The notes under the pieces are model-generated. The model searched no databases. It had not been told where the DNA came from and worked only from the letters and a program-made list of their open reading frames with translations. Made by a program: the position numbers and the translations under genes. 64,000 bases of DNA from Cubamyces lactineus (taxonomy: Eukaryota; Basidiomycota; Agaricomycetes; Polyporales; Polyporaceae), in contig JACDTU010000005.1 of NCBI GenBank assembly GCA_022376465.1, forward strand, positions 608,001 to 672,000. Direction: 5' to 3'. Below, in pieces: positions 46,270 through 58,343 of the stretch. Numbering within the stretch: the first letter of the stretch is position 1; each line of letters opens with the position of its first letter.

Positions 46270-47571
46270 TCACCACAGGCTCTTGCAATTGTGGTGTTTT
46301 CGCTCCAGATGCTGGGGTGTGTCCTTTCCCCGTCGTGTTGTCCAGTCGCATGCCTGTGCCTCCTTGAGAGGACAATGGTACCTGAACCCAAGATGCTGGT
46401 ACGCGATGTGCTCGTTCATGGTGTTGAAGTAGAACGATTTCCCGCAGGCCCAGATACATGGCACCTTCTCGATGCTGCGCAGGTCATCGGCTGAGTAGTG
46501 ATGTTCGAGGTGGGCGAGGTTGGCCGCGCGATTCCCCCCGAACTTCTCTTGGCACCCTGGCTCAGGGCAGTCGGAGTCGGGTACTGTATCTAGGTACCTG
46601 TCGACATCCTGCTGCGACCTGCGTGGGGCTCGGTCTCGCTGAGTTCCCGTAGAGTGAGACGTTGCTGAGGAGGAGCTCCCACTCGGCTGCGCCTCGGATA
46701 CCTGGGATGCCTCAGGAGTGCCTGCTGTCGATGCAACCGCCTCTGTCTTAAGCCTCTTCACAGGCCGTGTCTCGCTCACGTCCGAAGCACGAGAAAGAGC
46801 GCGTTTGCGAACGACCACAAGCGGTGGTATAGTATCGGCAGGGGGAGAGGGGGACGTTCCGTTGCTTTCCAAGCCCGCCATTGTAGACGATTCGGAGAGC
46901 ATGGCTGACTCGGACTTGTCTTCGGTCCTAGGGTGAGCCGCCTTGCCGCAGTCGCTTGTGCCTATATGAGCGATAGGAAGGACATTCGATGGAACGGTAG
47001 TTCTTTGCAGAGCCTGGTCCCTGCGACGAAGTGATGTTCCGTGAGACGAAGAGGGGGTCGGTTGGAGAATGAGGAGGTGAGGATCGATTGTTGAAAGCCC
47101 GCCCTCAAGTGTAGGACGTCGTTGACTTCCTACGCGTGACAACTGTGAAAGGTCACTGAGGAGCAACGGGGAGAAGACAGGTATAGACAGCTCCGAGAGA
47201 GGCAGCTTGCTCGACTCTTGGGTGAACTCGTTCTCTTTGTTTGCCGCATTCCTGCGACCGTAGAGCAAGCGCAGAGCGGTTACGATTGTCTCTTGCTCTG
47301 CCAGAGCCGTTGTAATTATGCCTTCACTGTGGATTGGCACTCCCTGTCCCATCTCTCGCTACGGACAGAATCCACGGTGTTAAAGGTTGCGTACATAGGA
47401 AAAGCAGTAGGCCGTGCTCACCTGGCGCACGGCACATAGTTGGCTGGTATCCTTCATCGAAAGCTCACGATGTATGGTACGGGCTGACGCGTTCGACGTG
47501 CCGTGGCTAATGAGGAGAGGCTGGGAACCGGAGGTGTTTCCTTGTGAGTGGGAAGACAAGAAGATGGTCAT
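46270..47571 (-). CDS. C2H2 zinc-finger protein C
   Basis: Exons (complement) 47422-47571 and 46270-47358, 412 aa. The N-terminus is Ser/Thr-rich (MTIFLSSHSQGNTSGSQPLL). The middle is Ser/Pro-rich with a basic NLS-like run (RKRALSRASDVSETRPVKRL). C-terminal fingers: CPEPGCQEKFGG...HLEHH, CIWACGKSFYF...HIAYQH and a C-x7-C finger CPLKEAQACDW...HLERKH. It shares architecture (disordered N-terminus, C-terminal finger cluster with a C-x4-C first knuckle) with A, B and E, but with low sequence similarity. The shared motif at 47742-47760 lies about 170 bp upstream. Probably a nuclear DNA-binding protein; target unknown. Confidence 0.8.
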
Positions 47572-47741
47572 GCCGCAGGACGTGTGGACAATTCAGGTGC
47601 GTGGGATAGAGGTGCGTGGGGTGACAATAGAAGGAGCCGTGAATTTTAGAGTGAGGGAAGGGAAGTCGGGGATGAGGAGAGGTTGGAACGAAGGAGATTA
47701 GCCACGAGCCCGACCTATCGAGGACGTTTGGCGCCGAGACT

Positions 47742-47760
47742 TGAACATCGACACGCTCGA
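47742..47760 (-). promoter_or_regulatory. Shared upstream motif, site C
   Basis: On the minus strand TCGAGCGTGTCGATGTTCA, about 170 bp before the ATG of zinc-finger gene C. TTTGGCGCTTGTTG, also present near site B, occurs at about 47774-47787. Confidence 0.5.
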
Positions 47761-47764
47761 TACC

Positions 47765-48200
47765 TTAGCCTCCTTTGGCGCTTGTTGTACGCGGACGGTC
47801 ACGCTCCAAGAGCATGAATGTCAGCCTGCATCGCCGCTGAAGACAGAAGGATTGCCAGCTCACACTATTTGCCAGGTATGACATGGATTCCCGACCTTCC
47901 ACCGCCTCACCATTGACCATATTTTGCAGCTTTTTGTCCAGGCCCCAGAAGTACGTCCTCGGGTGTACCAGGGAGTCTGATACTATTATAGGTTCAGGAA
48001 TGTCTAAATAGCATCCGTTTCTTGCGTAATTGCACTTAACATTAATCTCCTGGAGACCCAAACGAGACAATGGCAGCAAAGGTGAGGCGCATTGCGCTCG
48101 AACGCTCGTGCTCTGTATGGTCTGAGTTGATACCAGAGTTCCAGACCATCTATGATCTCGAAGCGACGGGCCTTTCAACCACAATGCGATTCTCACGAAG
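47765..48200 (-). pseudogene. Y-like sequence upstream of zinc-finger gene C
   Basis: On the minus strand about 48170-48030 encodes IDGLELW, and its DNA aligns with the start of gene Y: CTGGAACTCTGG against TTGGAACTTTGG, then AATGCGCCT, TTGTCT and a final ATT...AATTACG. Further on it reads RNGCYLDIPEPIIVSDSLV then TYFWGLDKKLQ, which may correspond to the second Y segment. No full gene model fits, so it is a third, degenerate or strongly diverged Y copy. Alternatively the match is fortuitous. Confidence 0.3.
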
Positions 48201-49191
48201 AATTGGTACCTATCGCATTGCCCCTATCCCAGGAGTCCAAGCCAAGCGGACGCGACACAAAATGAGTGCTCCCGAAGACATACGTTCAGCGGGGTCACTC
48301 ATCCCGTACTCTTCAGGGGCTGAATCCCTTGATTCGTGGACCAACCATAGGGCATCATGTGCATATCCTATATCAACGGGGAGGTCTCCACATAAACGTA
48401 CCCAGGATATGCGTGCGCACATCCCTCAACCGGTCTATACACTAGTGCCTTATCCGATGGCTTACCAGACCAAGGTTAGGGTTAGAATCGCACACGCAAG
48501 CACGACGCCTGGGGCCCTGGGCACCGAGCGCCGAGAGCCGAGTCTATCGTTCTTCGCGCTGCTCAACGCAATGGTTTGCAAACTCACAACAAGGAAGCAT
48601 TGCATGCGTCCGCGCAAGAGCGCAGGTGCTGAACAAGGCCTGGTGTTTACCTAGTTCGTGCGCAGCGAAGTGGCGCTAGTTAAGAGTCAGCTCACTAACC
48701 TCAGCGCCTTTTCAAGCCATTTGTACCTCCTTCAAGTGCTTTGGCGTGCACAGTCCTTGTCCAAATGACGTTTTCATGGAAAAGTGTCGTTAGTCGGCCG
48801 TCTAGTAGAGCCCGAAAAGATGAGTTGGAGGTGCGGAAGGAATTGAGGTCAATATTCTTTCCCACGCTCCCCGAGGCAGTAGACTAGCGCCAGCAACTTT
48901 GTGCCTCCCGAGCCCCCCTATCCCGGAGTCTCCTGGTCCTACCATTCAGACTTGCTTGTCCGCAATGTTCTGCTAACCTGCTAATGCTCTGTCATTGGGT
49001 TCTTACATCTGTTGTCCTCCTTGGACTGCCCGGTACTCGCCGATGTCATCGACGCTATATCTGAGTTACCTGAAGAGCCCATTGCGCATACTTTCCGTGG
49101 ACGGTGGACTAATAATCGGGCTCTACCCAACAAAATGGATATCAAAGGTCGCTAGTAGCTAAGGCAGATTCACATCCTCTACGACTAGTCC
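48201..49191. other. Intergenic, no confident gene
   Basis: A 194-codon plus-strand frame (48070-48654) is open but has no domain and is antisense to the Y-like segment. GGTTAGGGTTAG occurs at 48475-48486. Nothing else seen. Confidence 0.35.
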
Positions 49192-49869
49192 TCAATGTGC
49201 AGATCGCCTTTTCCGCGTAGATCGTCTCAGACGCAGAACCTCCTCCCTCTCGAATCCCTCAGGCAGCTGATACGCTATAGCATCGTGAAGTGACTGCTTG
49301 GTAACCTCGATGCCGTCGCTATCTCCCTCCTTATCGTCTTCGCCATCTGGGTGAGACTCTATGTCATCTCTGATTTCCTCTTCGTCGAAGTACCCGCACT
49401 CTTCCATGCGTCTCCACACGTGTTGGACGTAGGCTGCTTGATTTAGTAGCTTGTGATACTGGACAGTGAACACCGCCCGCTCGTGTCGCTCCTGCTCGTC
49501 TTGCTCCTTGATTCGTTGTTGGCGGAGCCCCTCTTCGTCGAGCGCGACAGGAGGTCTTGGTCCAAGCTCGTTTCGTAGTCGTACGTATTCGCGAGCAACC
49601 TCCCCCACTATCCCCATCGGCTCATTGATGTGCCTCTCGACTGAAGAGGCCTTATCTGCTACATTGGTCTGATCAGGAATAGAAGTTTGCGTGGGCTTGG
49701 TGAGTGAACCCGCGTGCGCGACGGGAGCGCCGGTTGGCAGAGTAGGATCGACTCCTCGCGAGTAATAGAAGGCCTTGCGACGCCTGGCTGCATACTGTCT
49801 AAGGCTATCAGCACGTTAATGAGATCAATGTGTATCATGAATAGGCTCAAAATATGCATACGAAGTCAT
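49192..49869 (-). CDS. Hypothetical basic/coiled protein, 206 aa
   Basis: Exons (complement) 49862-49869 and 49192-49804; the 8-nt first exon (ATG ACT TC) joins through a 57-nt intron with GTATGC donor and ATAG acceptor. The N-terminus is basic and aromatic (SLRQYAARRRKAFYYSRGVD). The middle is a charged helix likely to be coiled (EEGLRQQRIKEQDEQERHER, then KLLNQAAYVQHVWRRMEECG). An acidic stretch and a basic tail (RLRRSTRKRRSAH) follow. No family recognised. It is divergent from MCM10, sharing a 373-bp intergenic region. Confidence 0.6.
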
Positions 49870-50242
49870 TGTGGGCGTGTACACTTGGGGACTTTGGGGT
49901 TTTCCGGCTTCTAGGACGTGGGGGTGGGACAATAGGGCACCAGGCTACGCCGTCGCCCTTTATTCGCTTCAAGAGCTTCGCGCCTTGCATTCGCATTGTG
50001 ATTTCACGGGTGCGTTTGATTGTTGTAACAAAGCAGAGCAAAGTAGGCAGGAGAGAGGCTCAGCCTCAAAGCGGCCATTGATCAGGCGCTTAAATCGTGC
50101 CGAGTGGCACACATTCTCCAAACAAAGCCAAAGAACGCGAACGCGTCGTGGCGCTTTGACGCGCGAACGCCGCTGCACACGCGACCACCACCTGCAGATC
50201 TCCACGGCGTCCCGTCAGCTTAGAAACCCCTTGTTATTGGCG
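49870..50242. promoter_or_regulatory. Bidirectional promoter with MCB site (hypothetical gene / MCM10)
   Basis: ACGCGT at 50141-50146, with further GACGCGCGAACGC nearby, lies about 100 bp before the MCM10 ATG. It matches the MluI cell-cycle box bound by MBF-type G1/S regulators in fungi. That fits a replication gene. Confidence 0.55.
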
Positions 50243-52736
50243 ATGAACTCCATTACCAGCAAGAAGACTACCGAGCAGGAGAAGCAGGAGGAAATCAGGA
50301 GGCAAATAGCCTTCTTCCAAGCCCAGCTGCACTCAGCTAATCCTGCGGGCCAAGATGTGCCTGCACCGCCTTCATCTCCTAAACGTAAACGGTCCAACTC
50401 CCATCTACTTGCACCGGCGACGCCTTCACCGAGTACGCCCTTTTACCTGTCCAGTTTGAGCTGTACTGAATTCCTCATAGAGAAGAAGAAGCCTCTCAAT
50501 CAAGCTCGACGTTCCCCGAGCAGCACAGCAGGCGCGACGAACGGCTCTAGAAAGCCACCTGCAACCGCGCATAGACCCATACCAACACCGTCTTTCCCGC
50601 TGAAACCCAACAAAGCGACTTCGGCTCCTGCTGCGGCGTCAACCGTGCTACAGAAACTCGCGCAAGTGCACAAAGCGAAAGACAAGGCGCCTGTTCAGGA
50701 TGCAGTCGTCCGCTCTTCCGCCTTCTCATCCAAGCCTGCCCCGATTACCCCGTACGTCGAGGTGGATCCCATACAGACACAGACGCGCGACGAGACTATG
50801 GCTGTCATTGAGGAACTAACGCTCGGTCCGAGTGACCACAACCCCCCATTCGATGACCCGCATTTCGAGAAACTTGAACCTAACTCCGGTATCCGCTTAT
50901 CGTACGTGTCTTCCTCACATCGTGCTTTGGCCATGTGTTGACTGTTGGCAGGTCGCGCGCAATTCCCTACGAGGACTTCCAGGACTATCTCCGAGGGAGA
51001 TATTATATCTCGCCTTCGCAGCTCTATTCCGTGATTCGTCTTCTGCCGAACAAACAGGGCTACGATGTCCCTGTGTCTGGCGACTGGCTCACCATTGCTG
51101 TCGTCGCGGAGCGAGGCAAGATGAAATATACTCAAGCTCCGGTCGGCGTCACACGAGACGACAAGCCTCTGCAAGGTGATGAGGACCGGATGGACGAGCT
51201 TCCCTCGCTGGACGCCACAAATGAGGCAGGCCCCTCCTCGCGCCCGCCGCTGTTCCGCAAGAAGCCCAAGGGCGAGCCGCCTAAGCCGAGCGGGAAGAAG
51301 TACGTTAACATGAAGCTTATCGACTTTGGATGCCGGTCCCAGGGGTCCTCTGCAGACGGCGGGAAGGCCAAGATCCCAGGAGACGCATTCTTGTCCTTGC
51401 TACTGTTCGAATCGGACACATGTGACGTTCTGACGAAGGAGAATGGGAAGAAGGAGAAGATCTATCGTGGAGGGAGCCGAGGCGCATTCGAACGGATGTC
51501 GAAGCTGCGGGAAGGCGCTGTGGTTGCATTGCTCAACCCGAAGATACTGAAACCGTTCCAGGTACGTCTTATATTGTAGTGGTTAGTTTGCCCTCTGAAA
51601 CATCCGCATTTCAGCGTTCGGTTGATAAACCGCACCCGACCGACAACATACTCGCATTGACACCGGAGTCGGACGCATCGATCGCAGTCATAGGCTACGC
51701 TCAAGACCTCGGCATGTGCAGGGCGACCAAACGAGACGGCACCCGGTGTACTGGATGGTGCGACAAGCGCGTCAGTGATGTCTGCGATTATCACATCCAG
51801 CATGCCGTGGAGCGAAAGCGAGCTTCCCGTCCAGAGTTCGCGATAGGGTACGTATCTAGCTGTTGTTCGTCCCAGCCCTCATTCACCTATTGACCACTGC
51901 GTTGGTAGAACGGGAGGCATGTCGTCACAACCAAAGAAGAAGCCGGCGTACGACCCTGCGCGCCAGTGGGGCTTGAAGCCTGAACGCGAGGCGGATGGCA
52001 CGACGTACGTGGTGCAAGGGCACGTAATCTCAGGCTCAGACTCTCGTTCTCTGTATGTTACGGAGTCAGTGGGGCGCGATGCCCAAGCGAAAGCTGCGCG
52101 CAAGATATCCGCCGTCGACTCAGAGAAGGCTCTGCAGAAGCTGTTGCAGCGCGACAAGGAGGGTACGAAGGCCCTGCTCTCGGCGCGCGAGTTCTCGAAG
52201 CGGAATGCCGAGACGGTGGCAAAGGACGGGTCGAAGAGGCAGAAGGCAGAGAAGGCCGAGTCGAAGCATACTGAGGAGGAGATGGACAAGCCACGAAGAA
52301 ACGCGTACTCGGCACAGCTGATCAGGCAAATCGGGTTCGACCCGACTGCGAAAGAAGGTCGGAAGGTCAAGGACACTGATGTTCAAAGCAAGGTACAAGT
52401 AGGATACTCTACCATCCTGCCGTTGCTGACTATCTCTCGCAGCTGGATGCTCTCGCGGCAGTGCACGCGACACGTAAGATTGAACTAGGGCCCCGCCCAG
52501 GGAAGAAGAAGAGCTGCGTAGATCGTCCTCAACCGAGTACACCGGCGGCGTCGAAGTCTTCTGAACCTGCGACTCACGATGACTTGGAGTATGTTGACGA
52601 CCCGGACTCGCCGTTGCACATACCCGACAGTGACGATGACGAGCTGGAACGAGAAGAGGTGGCAGCATTCGGACATCCGGTCGGATTGTCTGGGGGCAAG
52701 TTCATAGATCTTGACGATGATGACGGCGACGTTTAA
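50243..52736 (+). CDS. MCM10: DNA replication factor Mcm10
   Basis: Exons 50243-50901, 50952-51561, 51615-51847, 51909-52392 and 52443-52736; phases close, 759 aa. It activates the CMG helicase and recruits polymerase alpha at origins. N-terminal coiled/disordered part (residues 1-220) starts NSITSKKTTEQEKQEEIRRQ. The OB-fold core is about residues 240-425 (RGRYYISPSQLYSVIRLLP, VNMKLIDFG, GAVVALLNPKILKPF). The Mcm10-type zinc knuckle has C458 (GMCRATKRDGTRC), C472 (GWCDKR) and CDYH (C480, H483). The C-terminus is Lys/Glu-rich and ends in an acidic tail. The start was chosen at the first ATG of the open frame, with an MCB site upstream. Confidence 0.92.
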
Positions 52737-53407
52737 TCATGCAGTAGAGGTACATAGTCTACTACTCAGGATGTAATTGCGCGTTCTAGAGCGAGAAAAT
52801 ACCCCTACTTACATGTTTGAAAGAGCCTTCAGGCGCCACGTTTGTCATGATCGCACGAAAGCTGTTGCTGCATTTAGGTATACAACAACTCCGAGCCGGA
52901 AATATGCACGGACTACCGATGATACAGACATTCAGACCATACGCAACCCTACGTCTCGTAAACAATTGTCATACTGCGTTAAGCGAAAGCTTTGGAATAC
53001 TTCGACTCTCGTCATCATGTGCTGTAGACGTCGAATGCCTTTCGAATATACTACACCTCTCACCGCCGCGTGGTAATGTGGTACATGCTCCGGGCTCGCG
53101 TGCGCTCGCATCATGAAGTGGTATAAGCAACTCAACGAAGACTACAATAAAAACCGTGCAAGGCAACCGGACAATACGTGACGAGACGGCCATGAGGTGG
53201 TTGAAGGCATGCGGCGCATAGACGGTGAGCGTACCTCACGGTGGCGCTCCGCGCAACATCTCGATATACCTACTACTTAGTACGCCGAGGCCGAGTACGG
53301 GGGGGGGGGGGTATAATCTGCGAAGACAAGTTGCGAGAGCTGGAGAAGAAGTACGCGATGGCACGCATCAACAAATGTCACAATTAAGAGAAGATAAAGT
53401 CTTACCG
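52737..53407. other. Intergenic with a poly-G run
   Basis: No gene. A run of 13 G lies at 53299-53311, within the 3' flank of the NACHT-WD40 gene. Confidence 0.5.
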
Positions 53408-56400
53408 CTAGCAAGCCGTTGCACTGTCCATAATGACAAGAGAGCCTCCCAAGGTGAAGTGTACGATGAATTGCCCACCTGCTGATGAGAAGGAGTCTAC
53501 ACTGTTCAGCTGCGGACGGAACATTGGAGGGATCCAGCACAGACGACGAGGGTCCGCATCAGGATGATCGATGCGCCAAAGCCAATCATCATCATAGAAA
53601 GAGATGGCGATCAAGGAGCGATCTGTAGGGCCGATGTGTAGAGGTTGCAGTTCTGACGGGATTGAGGTATATGTCCTGTGGGTGATGACAGCTCTGCCAT
53701 TGGGGGAGAAAGAGATACGCCTGATATTCTCGTGTGTTTCTCTCACGCTGAGCTTATGCTCTGGGACGGAGAGAGGAGGTGCGGCGTGATGTGGAGGGAT
53801 GATCTGGGTGGGGTCGTATAGGAACACCTCGTCTTTCTGATTGCCTGCGAGAGCACGCGTGCAGTCCTCAGAGAACGCGACGGATGTGATCCAGCAGGGG
53901 TAGTGTTGGATCCAGACGACGTGGCCCGTTGTGGCGTCGTGCAGGCGCAGTGCATTGTAGTGGCTGTCATTGTCCTGTACAGGCTGCCTGGAAGGGGGCG
54001 CGAGGAGGTCGGCGCTGGACGTGTCCGGCGGAGAGCCTTCTCGACAGGAAGCGGAGAGGATCCACTGCCCGTCAGAGGACACAGCCAGAGCCCAGATCCG
54101 ATCACCAACAGACTGGAAGAGGACCTCGGAAGACGTCCGTCCCCCGATCTTGCCCCGCCGGATCGTCCCATCCCACGATGCGTACAGGACGTGCTGCTCG
54201 TCGCGCGTGAAGACGACGCTGTTGACAAGGCTGGTGTGGCCCGTCACTATCCCGGCATAGGATCCGCTATCCATCTCCCACACGTGCACAGTATGATCTG
54301 CTCCTGCGCATGCAAACAGTCTGCCTGTGGGAGACCAGACAGCGGAGGAATAGGCGTCGATGTGGTGATCGATTGTGCGAATACAACGACCTGTAGATGC
54401 CTCGTAGATCTGCAATTCGTCTGCATACTCTGAAAGGGCGAAGTTGCCCATCGGCGAGGTAATGACTGCTCGGACATCAATCCTGTGGTTTCCTACTGCT
54501 TCCCGGTCCTCAACCGATGAGCGCCGTGCTAGCTGCTTGAGTCTTCCCGTGATTGCTGTGGTTACGATCGCGTTCTGCTCCGAAGGCCACAGACGAACGT
54601 GCAACTGCCTGCGGGTGGCGTGCGCAATGTGACGACAGTCAGATGCAAAGGCGGCAGCACGCGCATCCTTATTGCCTGCGCTGTTCACTACTGCTCCTGT
54701 CAAGACGTCCCACAATGCGAATGGAGTCTCCGTGTATGCTGCGGCGAGAACACCGCTTGGATAGAACGCGAGGGAAATGACTTGACTTCGACCTGGCAAG
54801 GATCGCACCCGCTGCCCATCTGACTTGTTCCAGAGAACGATCTCGCCATTGAAGAGGCCACATGCAACCAGAAGGTTGTCCGAGGATACAGCCACTGTCA
54901 AGACATCTGAGTTGTGCTTCAGAGTTCGGGTTGGCTTGATGTCCGTGTCCGTGTCCCAGTCAACACCCCGTGTGTTCCAGATCTTGCACGACCCACTAGG
55001 CGAGTAAGAGAGCAGGTCCCAATCCGGGGCGAATACGACATAGCCCACCCAGCCTGAGCAATTTAGAACCACCATCTGTTTGGGCGATGCCAAACTCCAG
55101 AGCCTGGCAGTATTGTCCAAAGAAGCAGATGCTGCCAGTGTGCCGTTGGGCGACCACGCAACGGAGTGAACCAAGTCGGAGTGCACCTTCCAAGTGTTGA
55201 GATTAGCCCCGGTTGCGACGTCCCAGAGATGGATCGACCCGTCCTTGGAACCGGAGAGAAATTCCTTACTTGTCGGGGAAAACGATAAGCACTCGATCGG
55301 CTTGTCCGCATGACTCTTGAAAACCTGCAGCTCCGCTCCCGTGTGTACATTGAACAGCTGGACCGTTCTGTCCCACTTGGTGCAGGCAACGTATGTCCCA
55401 TCGGGTGAGAAGGTGAGAGTTCTGATATATTTCCCGTGGTTCACGCGCGACACAAGAGTAGTACTCCAGGTGTTCTCCAGTCCGACACGTACTACCAGCG
55501 AGGTACGCGCGTGCGCTGCGGCAAGACGACGAAGACGTGTGTCTATTGGGGCGAAGATGGCGACCGTCGAGTACATATGCATGGCAGATGTGCTGATGAT
55601 GGGGTAGAATGCGCGTACAGCGCGCTCGCAGTCGTACAGAAGCGACGGAACATCTGTCGCTTGTAGCGACTGGGTCTGCGGTGCACAGTAGAGTAAGTAC
55701 CGCATCACTGATAGGCCTACTGCGATATACGTGCCTTTAGGCAGGTCTGGACCGATTGTAGAGTTTCGACGACCCCGTCAACGCAGCCGAGTAGACTCAG
55801 CACCTCGAGCCAATGGAGGAGATGACTCGTGCAGAATTCCTTGAGCGCTGTAAGCAAGTCTTCGCCGACCTCGGCCTCGCACAAGTGGCGCGTCCAGTAT
55901 CTGCAGGCGTACTCGAGAGCAGCGGGGATATGCCGAGATAGTCTGGCTGGTAAGTCCGGAATCTCGTCGTTGAGAACGTGGTCATGCTCCGAGTCGACCT
56001 CGAGGATGTTGTACTTGAGCACTTTCATCACGTTCAGACACCGGAGCGCGATGTGAGAGTGATGAATTTGGGGCCTGACGAGGAAGCCCTGGTCGGTACA
56101 GCGGGTAGGGTCGACAAGGAAGTTGGAGAATGACAGGTGGATGATGCGGATGGGGGTCGTATCGTCTTGGCTGTCTGAGATGGTCAAAATGGCACCAAAG
56201 ACGGGCAGCACACGGCTGGCGGTGCCGGTCGGAAGGTCCAGGAGCGCATCGAGCATGGCGGGGCTGAGGCGCTGCTCGGCGAGCACAATCGTTCCCAGGA
56301 CGAGATTGAGGCGGGCCTTCAGATTGTCCCCAAGCCTACTCGCCGCATTCTCCAACACCTGGAGGTACAACGCGTCGAGGATAGAAAATTCGGATGCGCT

Positions 56401-58343
56401 GGTACCTCGCTTTGCTGCCGCTGCATTCCCAGCGTCCAGGAGAGCTGTGAGGCGACTCTTAGGGTCCCTTTCAGCCTGGTCTCCGATATATCGTACGGCC
56501 GCTGCTGCGAAGATGAACAAGAGCTCTGAGAGGCTGATGAGGTTCTCGAGCTGCTTTGGAAGTGGCCAGGAAGCACCGAGCTTGAAGCCTTCTCTGATAT
56601 CAGCAAGACGTGATTCAAGAAACGCAGAGATGTCGCGTCTGGTGAGATCCTCCGGAATCTTGCTGAGAGCCAATTTTTGGGTGTTGTCGTCTAAGCTCTG
56701 CTGAAGAAACCCTCGTGTTATATTTTCTTCCGGACGACTGGTGATGAGGAACTTCACAGGCGAAAGCCGCCCGATGTGCAGCGCCAGAGACTTGAGGATG
56801 GTGGAGACAGCAGTATCGTCCGTGCACTCGTCTAGTGCATCGATGACGATAGCAACACGTGCGGGAAAGGGGGCCTCGCTCTTCGCGGAGGCTCGCAACG
56901 CCTCGAGAGGCTCAACGATGAGTTTCTCGAGTTGTCGTGTGGGCGTAGAGGAATAGAGGTCAGGCTCCATCTCAAGGATCTTGATGAGGTGTTCCCGGAA
57001 TGTAGGGAGGTGGAGCGCGAGCCTATACGCGATCGTGCGAAAGATGCAGTTGATGTTGCTTCGATCGCCGTCCCGCGCACAAAAGAAGCTCGCACCAAGG
57101 AGCCCCTCCTTGTCCCACCTGTCCGCGATAGTGAGAGCGATCGTAGACTTCCCGGAACCAGCGAGCGCATGAAGCCAAAGGATTGGTAGATCAGAGAGCG
57201 GAGGATGTTCAGGTCGTAGCCAAGAACAAAGCGATGACAGGACTTCCACTCGGGTATTCTCATGGCATTGCACATGAACGCTAGATCCAGAGTACAGTAG
57301 CGCCTCGATGACGGGCCGCAGACTCCTCTTCAGGGCTGAGATATGGGGACTAAGCGTTTGACACCTTCGTATAGGCATGGTCTTACCCTGATCCGCGAAT
57401 ATCCATGCTCAAGTCAGTCCAATCTTCGTCGCGGGTATAGGAATGAACACTCACATCATTCAACTCATTGGCTCTCTTCAAGTCGGCCTTGTCCAACCGG
57501 GAATTTGCACCATCAAAGCCTTTCTATATATCCACGGCCATGCGACGATAAGCTGTAGTGAGAGCCGGTGAACCTTTTAATGCACGTACGTGTACCGTGA
57601 CTTCCAGTGCGATTGTTCGTTCAAGCTGTAAAGAGCTATGGGATTCAGCACACAAACGTTATGGGTTTACGCTCACCAAAAAGGTGTGAATGCGCTGGTC
57701 GAGCTTCTTGACCCACGATTCGATCCTCTCCGCATAGTCTGTCGCTCTCAGGAGTCTTACTATCCACCACTTTGACTGCACCCTTTCGGCGTCTCCCACA
57801 ACCTCCTGCAATTCGCTGTTCGGATTGTGAGTTACGCAGCATGATGCTGCAAGTACCAGGCTAATGAGCAATTTGGTTTACCTCGCCAGGGTGACCAAGC
57901 TATCCTTGAGCGGCTGCGGGCAACTATCCTCGGACTGAAACTTGTTCAATAGCCCGTTCAAGGACTGGATACGCGAGAGGAGAGTGCCGATAGCTTCAGT
58001 GGCCTCCGAGTATTTCTGTAAGCATTCCGGTTGAGTACGGGCATATATGCTCAAGAGAGAGAATTTCACAGGTGCCGCGCAGAATTCGGTCGACGAAACC
58101 CACCTTGTAGGCCTCCAAGACGATGAGAAGCGCCTCCACCGCCAACTGAAGTTGAGGACACGCAGACGACACTCCCTTGGTAATCTGCAGTGCGGGGATA
58201 AGGTACTTTAGACTCGTCTTCATGAGATCCTTTCCTCGAGAGTCTCCAGTGGTGGGAGCTGATCGTGCGGCAGTAGCTGATAAGGATAGCGCGCTGGCAG
58301 ACGATACGGGGCGTGCACGTCTCTTCGCACGGAGGTGACGCAT
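53408..58343 (-). CDS. NLR-like protein: N-terminal helical domain, NACHT, WD40 repeats
   Basis: Exons (complement) 58104-58343, 57882-58015, 57677-57815, 57596-57625, 57455-57523, 55753-57387 and 53408-55675, about 1504 aa. The last junction is uncertain: a GTCCAG donor with a CCGCAG acceptor, or GTATAT at about 55727 with an ACAAG acceptor. Residues 1-200 are helical, like N-terminal domains of fungal STAND proteins (LQLAVEALLIVLEAYK, SLNGLLNKFQ, NELND). The NACHT domain has Walker A AGSGKST (K284), VIDALDECTDD and KFLITSRPEEN. After a helical linker come about ten WD40 repeats (e.g. GSKDGSIHLWDVATGAN, HNSDVLTVAVSSDNLL, CAGADHTVHVWEMDSG). By family, a nucleotide-dependent signalling or heterokaryon-incompatibility/immune-type receptor; the effector is unclear. 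Confidence 0.85.

Noticed and set aside
48475..48486. Interstitial telomere-like GGTTAGGGTTAG
   Set aside because: Only two units in unique sequence; easily chance and not near an end.
48070..48654. 194-codon plus-strand ORF
   Set aside because: No domain, unconvincing residue usage, antisense to the Y-like segment upstream of zinc-finger gene C.
53299..53311. 13-G run as a functional G-quadruplex
   Set aside because: A single homopolymer in a gene 3' flank; could be slippage or sequencing noise.
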